Below, one piece after another: positions 1 through 7,208 of a DNA stretch of 64,000 bases. A model generated the notes under the pieces. That model worked only from the letters and a program-made list of their open reading frames with translations. It ran no database searches and had not been told where the DNA came from. The stretch spans positions 426,345 through 490,344 of the forward strand of contig CAWDVK010000004.1 in NCBI GenBank assembly GCA_963805715.1. The letters are read 5' to 3'. The number at the start of each line of letters is the position of its first letter. Position 1 is the stretch's first letter. The position numbers and the translations under genes are program-made. The DNA comes from CAWDVK01 sp963805715. Lineage in GTDB: Bacteria > Actinomycetota > Actinomycetes > Streptosporangiales > Streptosporangiaceae.

Positions 1-132
1 ACCTGGGAGCACCCGGCGCACCTGTTCCTCAAGCGCGCCAAGGCGGACTCGATCGGCTTCGGCACCGCGGACGCGCACCGGGCGTCGCTGGCCCGGCTGG
101 CTGACCTGCCGCCTGCGGGCGGGAGCAGCTGA
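1..132 (+). CDS. C-terminal end of an acyl-CoA dehydrogenase-like protein (partial)
   Basis: Frame 1 is open from the window edge to a TGA at 130-132 and gives 43 residues. The segment HPAHLFLKRAKADS followed by FGTADAHR and a basic helix resembles the last helix of actinobacterial acyl-CoA dehydrogenases of fatty-acid or sterol side-chain degradation. The stop overlaps the next start (TGATG), so this gene and the SDR are probably translationally coupled and may share a lipid-catabolic operon. The family call rests only on this short tail. Confidence 0.55.
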   Translation, partial: TWEHPAHLFLKRAKADSIGFGTADAHRASLARLADLPPAGGSS

Positions 133-908
133 TGCGCACCGTCGCCGGTGCCGGAGTGGTCGTGACCGGTGGCGGCAGCGGGATCGGGGCCGCGCTGGCC
201 CGCCGTTTTGCCGCTGAGGGCGCGCGCGTGGTGGTCAACGACCTGAACGTCGGCGCCGCCAGGGCCGTGGCCGATTCGTGCGGGGCGGTGGCCGCGCCGG
301 GGGACGCGGCCAGCGAGGCAGGCGTGACCGCGCTGATCGCCGCGGCCCGCGAGCAGCTGGGCGAGATCGACCTGTACTGCGCGAATGCCGGGATCGCGCG
401 CACTGGCGGCCCGGAGGCGCCGGAGGCGGACTGGGACGCCTCCTGGCAGGTCAACGTGATGGCTCATGTCCGGGCCGCGCGGCTGCTGACCGGCCCGTGG
501 CTGGAGCGGGGGAGCGGCCACCTGATCTGCACGGTATCGGCGGCCGGGCTGCTGGCCATGCTGGGCACCGCGCCGTACACCGTGACCAAGCACGCGGCGC
601 TCAGCTTCGCCGAGTGGATGGCGATGTCGTACTCGCACCGCGGCATCACCGTGCAGGCCATCTGCCCGCAGGGCGTGCGCACCGGGATGCTGGATGGCAG
701 CGACCCGGCGGCGGAGAAGCTGCTCGGGGACTCGGTCATCCAGCCGGAGGCGGTCGCCGGCGCCGTGATCGAGGCGATGGCCGACGGCCGCTTCCTGATC
801 CTGCCGCATCCGGAGGTGGCCGGCATGTACGCGGGGCGTGCGGCCGACACCGACCGGTGGCTGCGCGGCATGAACAAGCTGCAGCGCTCCGTCGAGGCAG
901 CTAGCTAG
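132..908 (+). CDS. Short-chain dehydrogenase/reductase (SDR)
   Basis: The 258-residue protein is a classical SDR, a cytosolic NAD(P)-dependent oxidoreductase of alcohols or ketones. The N-terminal Rossmann motif is TGGGSGIG near residues 12-19. The structural motif CANAG lies near residue 85, and the catalytic YTVTK (Tyr and Lys) near residue 150 is preceded by the serines of CTVSAAG. An acidic residue ends the second strand (VVVNDLN), which favours NAD. The ATG overlaps the stop of the acyl-CoA dehydrogenase-like gene, so a role in beta-oxidation or a related lipid pathway is plausible. The substrate cannot be read from the sequence. Confidence 0.9.
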   Translation: MRTVAGAGVVVTGGGSGIGAALARRFAAEGARVVVNDLNVGAARAVADSCGAVAAPGDAASEAGVTALIAAAREQLGEIDLYCANAGIARTGGPEAPEADWDASWQVNVMAHVRAARLLTGPWLERGSGHLICTVSAAGLLAMLGTAPYTVTKHAALSFAEWMAMSYSHRGITVQAICPQGVRTGMLDGSDPAAEKLLGDSVIQPEAVAGAVIEAMADGRFLILPHPEVAGMYAGRAADTDRWLRGMNKLQRSVEAAS

Positions 909-1009
909 GCGGCTCCGCGATAGTCGCACCCGCCAGGAGTGAACGGCGCGATAGCGACCCGGCCGCCCTGCTCGTCGTGCTCATTGCGCTCCACCCGCTT
1001 CACTGCCAT
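905..1009 (-). CDS. Small ORF of 34 codons with a strong ribosome binding site
   Basis: The ORF starts MAVKRVERNEHDEQGG and ends GGCDYRGAA. It is preceded by GGGAGGAACGGGC directly before the ATG (the RBS is the complement of 1010-1022), one of the best ribosome sites in the window. Its end overlaps the convergent SDR by four bases. The product is charged at the N terminus, has one Cys, and has no membrane segment or known domain that I recognise. I call it because of the start context and the lack of another gene here. It could still be spurious. Confidence 0.45.
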   Translation of the reverse strand: MAVKRVERNEHDEQGGRVAIAPFTPGGCDYRGAA

Positions 1010-1205
1010 GCCCGTTCCTCCCGCGTATTGTGACAGAGACATGACGTTCAGTAACCAAGACGGCAGGCAAGTCCGCCCGTCACCACGGGGCCCGCTCGCG
1101 CGGGCGGGCGAAGCCGGTGCGGTGGCGGGTGCAACACTGGGTGCCATGCGGCGAGCCGCCGGCACGGCGCTGGCGAGCCCTGTCGCAAAGGTCTGGTAAC
1201 CCGGC

Positions 1206-1724
1206 GTGCTTCCCGGCGAGTTCCTGCTGCCTGACGGCACGCCCGCGATGATCTGGCCGCTGCTGCCGACCGATGTGCAGGCGCTGCGGCACGCGTTCGA
1301 TCGCCTGTCGGGGGAGTCGCGCCAGCGTCGGTTACTGTCGGTACTCGGCGAGCTCGACGACTCGATGATCCGGCAGCTGGTCGGCACGGTGGACGGCATC
1401 CGGCACGTTGCGCTCGTGCTGACCGTGTTCCCGCCGGATGGCGAGGAGGGCCCGGTGGGCGTGGCGCACCTGCTGCAGTACTCCGCTGATCCGGCCACGG
1501 CCGACATCGCCGTCACGGTCGCGGACGACTGGCAGGGGCGCGGCGTCGGCTCCGCGCTCGTCGCGGCGCTGCTGCAGCGGCCGCCGGCCGTCAGGCGACT
1601 GCGCACGGTCGTCGACCCGGTCAACCGGGCCTCGCTGACGATGCTCGCCCAGGCTGGGCGCCTCTCCTGGGGCTTGCCCGCACGGGGCGCGCTCGACGTG
1701 ACGGTGGATCTCGACGAAGGCTAG
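1206..1724 (+). CDS. GNAT-family N-acetyltransferase
   Basis: The 172-residue protein has a GNAT fold. Motif A reads VADDWQGRGVGSAL near residues 99-112, the acetyl-CoA pyrophosphate-binding Q/RxxGxG/A loop, preceded by strand ADIAVTV. The N-terminal part (WPLLPTDVQALRHAFDRLSGESRQRRL) matches the stand-alone GNAT domains related to the acyltransferase half of Pat-type lysine acetyltransferases. Start is GTG with only a weak ribosome site (GGCGTGCTT context), so an internal start is possible. Substrate, protein or small molecule, is unknown. Confidence 0.8.
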   Translation: MLPGEFLLPDGTPAMIWPLLPTDVQALRHAFDRLSGESRQRRLLSVLGELDDSMIRQLVGTVDGIRHVALVLTVFPPDGEEGPVGVAHLLQYSADPATADIAVTVADDWQGRGVGSALVAALLQRPPAVRRLRTVVDPVNRASLTMLAQAGRLSWGLPARGALDVTVDLDEG

Positions 1725-1901
1725 AGCGGTGCCAGCAGCGGGTAGCGTCCGTGCCGCCGCGGCCGGCGATCCTCTGCTGCTGCGTGATGACCCGGATCGC
1801 CAGCCCGGATCCGGCCATGATGAGCAGCAAGGCAACGAGCAGCACAGCGGTCAGCGCTGCCGCGCGCCGCGCAGGCAATGAGCAGGAAAGGCGTGAGCAG
1901 G

Positions 1902-2399
1902 ATGACGGAGAACACGGTCCGGCTGGAAGCGGTCAGCGTGCGCAAGCCGGACGACGTGAACGTGATCATCGGCCAGTCCCACTTCATCAAGACCGTCGAG
2001 GACCTGCATGAGACGCTGGCGGGAGCGAGCTCCCGGCTGCTCTTCGGCCTCGCGTTCTGCGAGGCATCGGCAGCCCGGCTGGTGCGCAAGTCGGGCAACG
2101 ACGATGAGCTGACAAGCCTGGCCGTCGCGGCTGCCGCCGCGATCGGCGCGGGGCACGCATTCGTGATCATGCTCAGGGAGGGCTTCCCGGTCAACGTGCT
2201 GAATCCGGTCAAGTCCGTCCCGGAGGTGTGCACGGTATTCTGCGCCACCGCGAACCCCGTCGATGTCCTGGTGGCGGTCACCGATCGCGGCCGGGGCGTC
2301 GTGGGCGTCATCGATGGCTCGCCGCCGGTGGGCGTGGAGGCAGACGCCGACGTAGCCGTCCGGCACCAGCTGCTGCGTGATATCGGCTACAAGCTGTGA
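1902..2399 (+). CDS. Adenosine-specific kinase family protein (PF04008)
   Basis: The 165-residue product matches the compact PF04008/DUF355 family along its full length. Key stretches are NVIIGQSHFIKTVEDLHE, FGLAFCEASAARLVR, GAGHAFVIMLREGFPVNVL, PEVCTVFCATANPVDV and a C-terminal RDIGYKL. The family was named adenosine-specific kinase from structural work on archaeal members, and its physiological role is still poorly defined. I chose ATG 1902 because AGGAAAGG sits about ten bases upstream and the protein then begins at the usual family start. An in-frame ATG lies at 1878. Confidence 0.85.
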   Translation: MTENTVRLEAVSVRKPDDVNVIIGQSHFIKTVEDLHETLAGASSRLLFGLAFCEASAARLVRKSGNDDELTSLAVAAAAAIGAGHAFVIMLREGFPVNVLNPVKSVPEVCTVFCATANPVDVLVAVTDRGRGVVGVIDGSPPVGVEADADVAVRHQLLRDIGYKL

Positions 2400-2654
2400 T
2401 CATCACCGGCTGACATCGTGGCCCGCCATCACGGCCGGATAGCCCACCTTGCTGCAGGCGCAGTCGGCCCTGGGGCCGGGTGTCACTCAAGACGGGCTGA
2501 ACGTCCCTGTTCCGCTTGGCCCCGGTGGCCGACTGTGCCGGTCAGGGTGATGAGCTTCCCCTGATCGACACGGGCCCGCGGGCGGCCGCGCGGTGCACCC
2601 CGGCGCCGCGCGGCCGCCGCGCCCGGCTGGCGTCCCTGCCGGGCGGGCCTGCGG

Positions 2655-3191
2655 CTAGCTCGCGGTCTTGCAGGCGGCGGGCAGGCTGCCGGTGCTGCCG
2701 CCATTCTCGAGTGCCAGCAGGCTGCAGAAGCTGGCGATGCCGACCTTCCAGGTACCGTCCTGGTAGACGGCCGTGCCGGTCTTATTCGACAGCGCGGGCG
2801 AGCCGCTGACCAGGATCGTGTAGGTAACCGTGGCCTGGTCCGGGGAGACGATGGTGACCTTGGTGACCTTGGCGCTGGCCTCGCTGGCCAGACTGGAGCT
2901 GGCCAGCGCCTTGACCACCGGGGCGAACGTCGTGCCGTCCTGCAGAAGCGCGACCCGCCTCGACTCCGGCGTCTTGGCGTCGAAGAAGGCGACCCAGTCC
3001 GCGGCTACCTCACTGGCGGCAGCGGAAGTGCTGGACGCGGAGGGAGAGCTGCTCGCCGGAGCCGAGGTCGCCGCCGCGGACTTTGAGCTGGAACTGCTCG
3101 GGCTGCTGCTGCCACAGGCGGCCGCGCCGAGACCGAGCGCGCACGCGAGCACTATCAGCGGGAGCGGCCGATGAAGGTGCATAAAGGACAT
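2655..3191 (-). CDS. Secreted lipoprotein with MTB12-like C-terminal domain
   Basis: The 178-residue protein has a lipoprotein signal peptide with a hydrophobic core and lipobox LGAAAC, so Cys about 26 should be lipidated. It is followed by a Ser/Ala linker of about 35 residues. The C-terminal domain (WVAFFDAKTPESRRVALLQDG, then strands ending in VYQDGTWKVGIASFCSLLAL) resembles the low-molecular-weight antigen MTB12 fold, an extracytoplasmic domain of unknown biochemical role. An AGGAAA motif precedes the ATG. It is transcribed alone, convergent with the PF04008 gene. The MTB12 match is from recalled pattern, not alignment. Confidence 0.8.
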   Translation of the reverse strand: MSFMHLHRPLPLIVLACALGLGAAACGSSSPSSSSSKSAAATSAPASSSPSASSTSAAASEVAADWVAFFDAKTPESRRVALLQDGTTFAPVVKALASSSLASEASAKVTKVTIVSPDQATVTYTILVSGSPALSNKTGTAVYQDGTWKVGIASFCSLLALENGGSTGSLPAACKTAS

Positions 3192-3266
3192 TTTCCTGGC
3201 CTGCCTTAATTGTCAGCGGATCAGTGCCTGGCAGCAACGTCTCCGCCTGTCTGGGTGGCCTGATGA

Positions 3267-3292
3267 AAGCCGGAAACCGTATTCTCCGGCTT
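3267..3292 (-). terminator. Hairpin downstream of hsp20
   Basis: AAGCCGGA and TCCGGCTT form an 8-bp perfect stem with a 10-base loop. It lies 58 bases beyond the hsp20 stop on the minus strand. There is no U-tract, as is common in actinomycetes. Confidence 0.4.
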
Positions 3293-3349
3293 CCTGCTGC
3301 CGGCGGGGCCGGAACGCGCGGAACTGCCGTCCCGCACCCCGGCGTCTCA

Positions 3350-3772
3350 TCAGCTTGCCGTCTGGATCGCGATCCGGCGCCCTTCCGGGCCGCCAGCCGA
3401 AACCGGGAAGCTGACCTCAAGGATTCCCTGGTCGTAGCGGGCTGTCACATCCTTGACGTCCGCTGCGGCGGGCAGCGCAACGGACCGGGTCAGGGAGCCG
3501 TAGCGGAATTCGGAGTGAGCCGCACTCTTGTGCTCCTCGCGCCGCTCGGCGTGAATGGTCAGGGTCCGGCCGTCCACCGTTACCTCGATGTCCTTCTCCG
3601 GATCCAGGCCGGGCAGCTCGGCACGGATGACGTAACGGTTGTCCTGAATGTAATTCTCGATGCGGAAGGTCTGGCTTGCGGTGAACGGCAGCAGAGCCGT
3701 CCACGGCGAATCGAGCCAGTCGAATCGGTCCTGGAAGAGAGCGGGCGCCTGCCGGCGCACAGGCTTGGCCAT
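3350..3772 (-). CDS. Hsp20/alpha-crystallin small heat-shock protein
   Basis: The 140-residue protein has the alpha-crystallin domain from about residue 40: YVIRAELPGLDPEKDIEVTV, RTLTIHAERREEH, FRYGSLTRSVALPAAAD and the terminal GILEVSFPV containing the IXI/V-like edge strand. Such proteins are cytosolic ATP-independent holdases. The ribosome site GGAGGG lies 6 bases before the ATG. A DosR-like palindrome lies 86 bases upstream, which fits stress or hypoxia induction as for mycobacterial HspX. The gene diverges from the dPGM/enolase pair. Confidence 0.93.
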   Translation of the reverse strand: MAKPVRRQAPALFQDRFDWLDSPWTALLPFTASQTFRIENYIQDNRYVIRAELPGLDPEKDIEVTVDGRTLTIHAERREEHKSAAHSEFRYGSLTRSVALPAAADVKDVTARYDQGILEVSFPVSAGGPEGRRIAIQTAS

Positions 3773-3857
3773 GACGATCCCTCCTTAGCTTGTTCCCCCT
3801 CTTCCGATGCGACTCCGGGCTACCCCGGCAACTCAGAGGCCGAGTACCCGGACTGAA

Positions 3858-3871
3858 AGGACCTTCGGCCT
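3858..3871. promoter_or_regulatory. DosR/DevR-like palindromic box
   Basis: AGGACCTTCGGCCT fits the GGGACYTNNGNCCC-type pseudo-palindrome recognised by DosR/DevR regulators, with mismatches mainly at the outer bases. It sits 86 bp upstream of hsp20, a classical DosR target, and about 315 bp upstream of the dPGM start. The regulator gene is not in this window. Confidence 0.5.
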
Positions 3872-3990
3872 CTTACGGTGACAGCGTGATCAGCGCCAGC
3901 GTCCGGCAGGCTGTGGTCCTGGAGCGAGGCCCGGACAGCCCTCGGCGGGCCCGGCCGCCCCTGCCGGGCGCCGGGGGACCCGGGCGGCCG

Positions 3991-4038
3991 GGAACCCGGG
4001 CAGGAACCGGGGCCGGAACCGGGGGCCGGAACCGGGGA
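3991..4038. repeat. Four imperfect 12-13 bp tandem repeats
   Basis: Units GGAACCCGGGCA, GGAACCGGGGCC, GGAACCGGGGGCC and GGAACCGGGGA follow directly on one another. They lie upstream of the dPGM gene and are G-rich on the plus strand. No function can be assigned. Confidence 0.75.
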
Positions 4039-4186
4039 ACTCCGGGCAGCCCGGACCGGAAGTCCCGTTTCCCGGGCCGTTCGACCCTGGCTTGCGCAGC
4101 CGCGGCGCGCTGGAGTCGCACCTGACGGATCCGATCAGGTGCGGCTGCCCGAGGAGTGCATGGCTGATGGTGCCAGGAGTACGGCC

Positions 4187-4987
4187 ATGACACCGCTGGC
4201 GCCGGGCGGCGGCAGCTACCGGCTGGTAGTGCTGCGCCACGGGGAGAGCGAGTGGAACGCCAGCAACCTGTTCACCGGTTGGGTGAATGCCGCTCTGTCG
4301 CCAGCCGGAGAGCGGGAGGCCGCACGCGCCGGGCGCATGCTGGCCGAGCACGGATGGCTGCCCGCCCTGGCGCACACCTCGGTGCAGCAGCGGACGATCC
4401 GCACCGCCGAGCTCGCCCTGGCGGCGTGCGACCGGGACTGGGTCCCGGTCCGCCGGTCCTGGCGGCTCAACTCCAACCACTACGGCGCCCTGCAGGGCAG
4501 GAACAAGGATCAGGTGCGGCGGGAGTTCGGCGAGCGGCAGGTCCTGCTATGGCGCCGGTCCTATGACGCGGCGCCGCCTCCGCTGCCCTCCGATGCCGAG
4601 TTCTCGCAGTTCGCCGACCCGCGCTATGCGGGCCTGCCGCCCGAGGCACGGCCGCGCACTGAGTCGCTGCGGGACGTGCTGGCGCGGCTGCTGCCGTACT
4701 GGTACGACGCGATCGTCCCGGACCTGCGCACCGGCGCATGCGTGCTCGTCGTCTCGCACGGCAACACGCTGCGGGCGCTGATCAAGCATCTCGACGGCAT
4801 ACCTGACGAGCAGATCGCGGCGCTCAACGTCCCGACGGGCATCCCCCTGGCCTACGAGCTCGGCCCGGGCATGCGCCCGGTCGCCAGGGGCGGCTGCTAT
4901 CTCGGCCAGCAGCCCGCAGGCCGCCAGCCGAGCCGGCCACAGGCCGGTTCCGGTACCCGCCGAATCCGGCACACGCCAGTCCGATGA
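4187..4987 (+). CDS. 2,3-bisphosphoglycerate-dependent phosphoglycerate mutase-like protein lacking the usual catalytic Glu
   Basis: The 266-residue protein is a histidine phosphatase of the dPGM (GpmA) type. RHGESEWN near residue 15 holds the phospho-accepting His, NLFTGW and TSVQQRTIRT follow, WRRSYDAAPPPL is the dPGM-specific loop, and VSHGNTLRAL holds the second His. In canonical dPGMs the sequence LNERHYG supplies the proton-donating Glu. Here it reads LNSNHYG, so the acid is lost. The start at 4187 has AGGAG seven bases upstream, with alternatives at 4160 and 4139. The stop is 65 bases before the enolase start, so both are probably one glycolytic operon. Activity may be altered or regulatory. 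Confidence 0.85.
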   Translation: MTPLAPGGGSYRLVVLRHGESEWNASNLFTGWVNAALSPAGEREAARAGRMLAEHGWLPALAHTSVQQRTIRTAELALAACDRDWVPVRRSWRLNSNHYGALQGRNKDQVRREFGERQVLLWRRSYDAAPPPLPSDAEFSQFADPRYAGLPPEARPRTESLRDVLARLLPYWYDAIVPDLRTGACVLVVSHGNTLRALIKHLDGIPDEQIAALNVPTGIPLAYELGPGMRPVARGGCYLGQQPAGRQPSRPQAGSGTRRIRHTPVR

Positions 4988-5052
4988 CGCTCGACGGCAC
5001 TGGTGCCAGCACAGCACACGACCAGCACAGCACACGACGGGAGAGCAACCAC

Positions 5053-6321
5053 ATGACCGGCTTCGACATCACGGAACTATCGGCCCTGGAGATCCTCGAC
5101 TCGCGGGGCCGTCCGACCCTGGCGGTGACCATCAGGCTGGGCGATGGCACGACGGCCCGGGCCGGCGTGCCATCCGGTGCCTCGACCGGGTCGCGCGAGG
5201 CGGTGGAGCGGCGCGACGGAGACCCGGCCCGGTACGAGGGCAAGGGCGTGCTCGGCGCGGTCGGCGCCGTCAACACTGAGCTCGCTGACCTGCTGCGGGG
5301 CCGGTCCTGGTCCGCGCTGCCCGAGGTCGACCAGGCCATGATCAACCTGGACGGGACGGCGAACAAGAGCAGGCTGGGCGCGAATGCGATCGTCGGCGTG
5401 TCGATGGCGCTGGCCCGGGCCCTGGCGGCCTCGGCCGGCGTTCCGCTGTGGCGGTGGCTGGCCCCGGACGGGGTGACCCCGAGCCTGCCGGTGCCGCACT
5501 TCAACGTGCTCAACGGCGGCGCGCACGCCGCCAACGAGCTGGACTTCCAGGAGTTCATGATCGCTCCGCTCGGCGCCCCCTCGGTGACCGAGGCGGTCCG
5601 GGCGGGCGCCGAGGTCTACGCGGCGCTGCGCCGCGAGCTCACCGCCCGCAAGCTGTCCACCGGGCTGGGTGACGAGGGAGGCTTCGCGCCCGAGGTCAGC
5701 GAGCCGGAGGAGGTGCTGCGGCTGCTGGTGCAGGCCATCACCGATGCGGGCTACCGGCCCGGCCCGGACGGGGTGTCGATCGCGCTGGACCTGGCCGCGT
5801 CGGAGTTCCGCCAGCCGGACGGCAAGTACCGGGTGGCCGGCGAGCAGCTCAGCAGCGGTGACCTGATCGAGCGGCTGGCCCGGATCACCGCCGACTTCCC
5901 GGTGCACTCGATCGAGGACGGCCTGGGCGAGGATGACGACGAGGGCTGGATCGCGCTGACCGCGCGGCTGGGCGGGGTGGTGGAGCTGGTCGGTGACGAT
6001 AACTTCTGCACCAACCCGGCCATCATCACCGCGGCGATCAAGCGCGGCATCGCGAACTCCTCGCTGATCAAGCTCAACCAGATCGGCACGGTCACCGAGA
6101 CGCTGGAGGCCATGGCCATCTGCCGGGACGCGGGATACCGGCAGTTCGTCTCGCACCGATCCGGCGAGACCGAGGACTCCTTCATCGCCGACCTGGCGGT
6201 CGGCACCGGCTGCGGGCAGCTGAAGACAGGCGCCCCGGCCCGCGGCGAGCGGGTCGCCAAGTACAACCGGCTGATGGAGATCGAGGCCGCCACGCCCGGA
6301 CTGCGCTACGGCGCGTCCTGA
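5053..6321 (+). CDS. eno: Enolase (phosphopyruvate hydratase)
   Basis: The 422-residue protein converts 2-phosphoglycerate to phosphoenolpyruvate. All main active-site elements are visible: GGAHAANELDFQEFM (His and Glu), GDEGGFAP (catalytic Glu), metal ligands in IALDLAASEF, SIEDGL and VGDDNF, catalytic Lys in LIKLNQIGT, SHRSGETED, and the second Lys in LKTGAPARGE. The N terminus ITELSALEILDSRGRPT matches the family, and the ATG at 5053 has GGGAGAG upstream. An in-frame ATG at 4984 overlaps the dPGM stop but would add a non-conserved leader. Pairing with a divergent dPGM near a DosR-like box suggests a stress-induced paralogue rather than the housekeeping enolase. Confidence 0.93.
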   Translation: MTGFDITELSALEILDSRGRPTLAVTIRLGDGTTARAGVPSGASTGSREAVERRDGDPARYEGKGVLGAVGAVNTELADLLRGRSWSALPEVDQAMINLDGTANKSRLGANAIVGVSMALARALAASAGVPLWRWLAPDGVTPSLPVPHFNVLNGGAHAANELDFQEFMIAPLGAPSVTEAVRAGAEVYAALRRELTARKLSTGLGDEGGFAPEVSEPEEVLRLLVQAITDAGYRPGPDGVSIALDLAASEFRQPDGKYRVAGEQLSSGDLIERLARITADFPVHSIEDGLGEDDDEGWIALTARLGGVVELVGDDNFCTNPAIITAAIKRGIANSSLIKLNQIGTVTETLEAMAICRDAGYRQFVSHRSGETEDSFIADLAVGTGCGQLKTGAPARGERVAKYNRLMEIEAATPGLRYGAS

Positions 6322-6468
6322 CCTGCGCCGCCGAGAGCGCGGAGACGCCAGCGGGCGGGCGGCCGGGACAGCGCTCCCGGCCGCCGGCCATGCTGGCGGC
6401 ATGACCATGTCGCACCGGGTCGGGCGGCGGCATGCGCCTGCCGCTTGCCGCCACGAGACGGCCCGCGG

Positions 6469-6876
6469 ATGAGCGCGCCCGCCGCGGGCAGCCTGCACCA
6501 CGTGGAACTCTGGGTGCCCGACCTGGACCGCGCCGTCGCCAGCTGGAGCTGGCTGCTCGGCGAGCTCGGCTACCAGGCCTGCCAGGACTGGCCGGACGGC
6601 CGGAGCTGGCGGGCGGGTGACACCTACATCGTCGTCGAGCAGTCGCCTGACCTGCTGCCCGGCCGGCCCGAGCGCTGCCGGGCCGGCCTGAACCATCTCG
6701 CCTTTCACGTCCGTGACCGCGCCGCGGTGGATGCCCTGGCTGCCGCGGCGCCTGCGCACGGCTGGCAGCTGCTGTTCGCCGACCGGCACCCGCATGCGGG
6801 CGGCAGCCAGCATTACGCCGCCTACCTGGAGGACTCCGACGGCTTCGAGGTCGAGCTGGTCGCGCCGCCCGGCTGA
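6469..6876 (+). CDS. VOC/glyoxalase-like protein
   Basis: The 135-residue single VOC domain begins LHHVELWVPDLDRAVASWSWLLGELGY. A second betaalphabetabetabeta half begins LNHLAFHVRDRAAVDALAAAAPAHGW and ends YLEDSDGFEVELVAPP, with His and Glu at the usual metal positions. Proteins of this sort act as lyases, dioxygenases or binding proteins, and the substrate is not evident. The ribosome site is weak. I chose ATG 6469 because the conserved domain starts just after it, but 6445 is possible. Confidence 0.8.
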   Translation: MSAPAAGSLHHVELWVPDLDRAVASWSWLLGELGYQACQDWPDGRSWRAGDTYIVVEQSPDLLPGRPERCRAGLNHLAFHVRDRAAVDALAAAAPAHGWQLLFADRHPHAGGSQHYAAYLEDSDGFEVELVAPPG

Positions 6877-6881
6877 GCTGG

Positions 6882-7199
6882 CTAGCTGGCCAGCCGGGGG
6901 CAGGGCTCCCGGCCGGCCAGCGGCATGAGGCCGGCTCGCCAGCGGGCGAAGACCGGGGCGGAGAGCCGCAGGTTGCGCGAGGAGCGGCCGGCCAGCACCG
7001 TGAACTGGCCCGGCGGCCAGACCCAGGCGGCCCGCTCGGCGCGGTAGCGGGCGAACGCCCGGGCCGGCACCGTCATCCGGGCCTGCACCGCCTCGCCGGG
7101 CGCCGCCTGAACCGTCGCGAACGCGGCCAGCGCGAGCACCGGCCGGCCGGCGATGGCGGTGATGACGTAGAAGCCGATCCTGCGGCTGATCACGCGCAT
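6882..7199 (-). pseudogene. Stub of a GH3 beta-glucosidase (Fn3-like C-terminal domain only)
   Basis: The 105-residue frame resembles the last, fibronectin-III-like domain of family-3 glycosidases: a GRPVLALAAFATVQAAPGE strand pair, TVPARAFARYRAERAAWVWPPGQF, then VLAGRSSRNLRLSAP. The catalytic (beta/alpha)8 and alpha/beta sandwich domains are absent; intact enzymes have 700-900 residues. It directly follows a LacI regulator, the normal partner of such a sugar hydrolase. Its start has GAGGGG overlapping the LacI stop, so it could still be translated. I infer deletion of the main body of a LacI-controlled beta-glucosidase. Confidence 0.6.
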
Positions 7200-7208
7200 G
7201 GCGACCCC

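Larger units (their letters stand above)
3773..4186. other. Intergenic region between hsp20 and the dPGM gene
   Basis: I see no convincing gene here. The region holds the DosR-like box and a run of GGAACC-type repeats, listed separately. It should contain the divergent promoters for hsp20 (minus) and the dPGM/enolase pair (plus). Confidence 0.6.

Noticed and set aside
1621..1878. Minus-strand frame with a hydrophobic N terminus (85 codons)
   Set aside because: TTG start without ribosome site, overlaps the GNAT gene and the start of the PF04008 gene; the hydrophobic stretch is a composition effect of CAG/GAG codons on the other strand.
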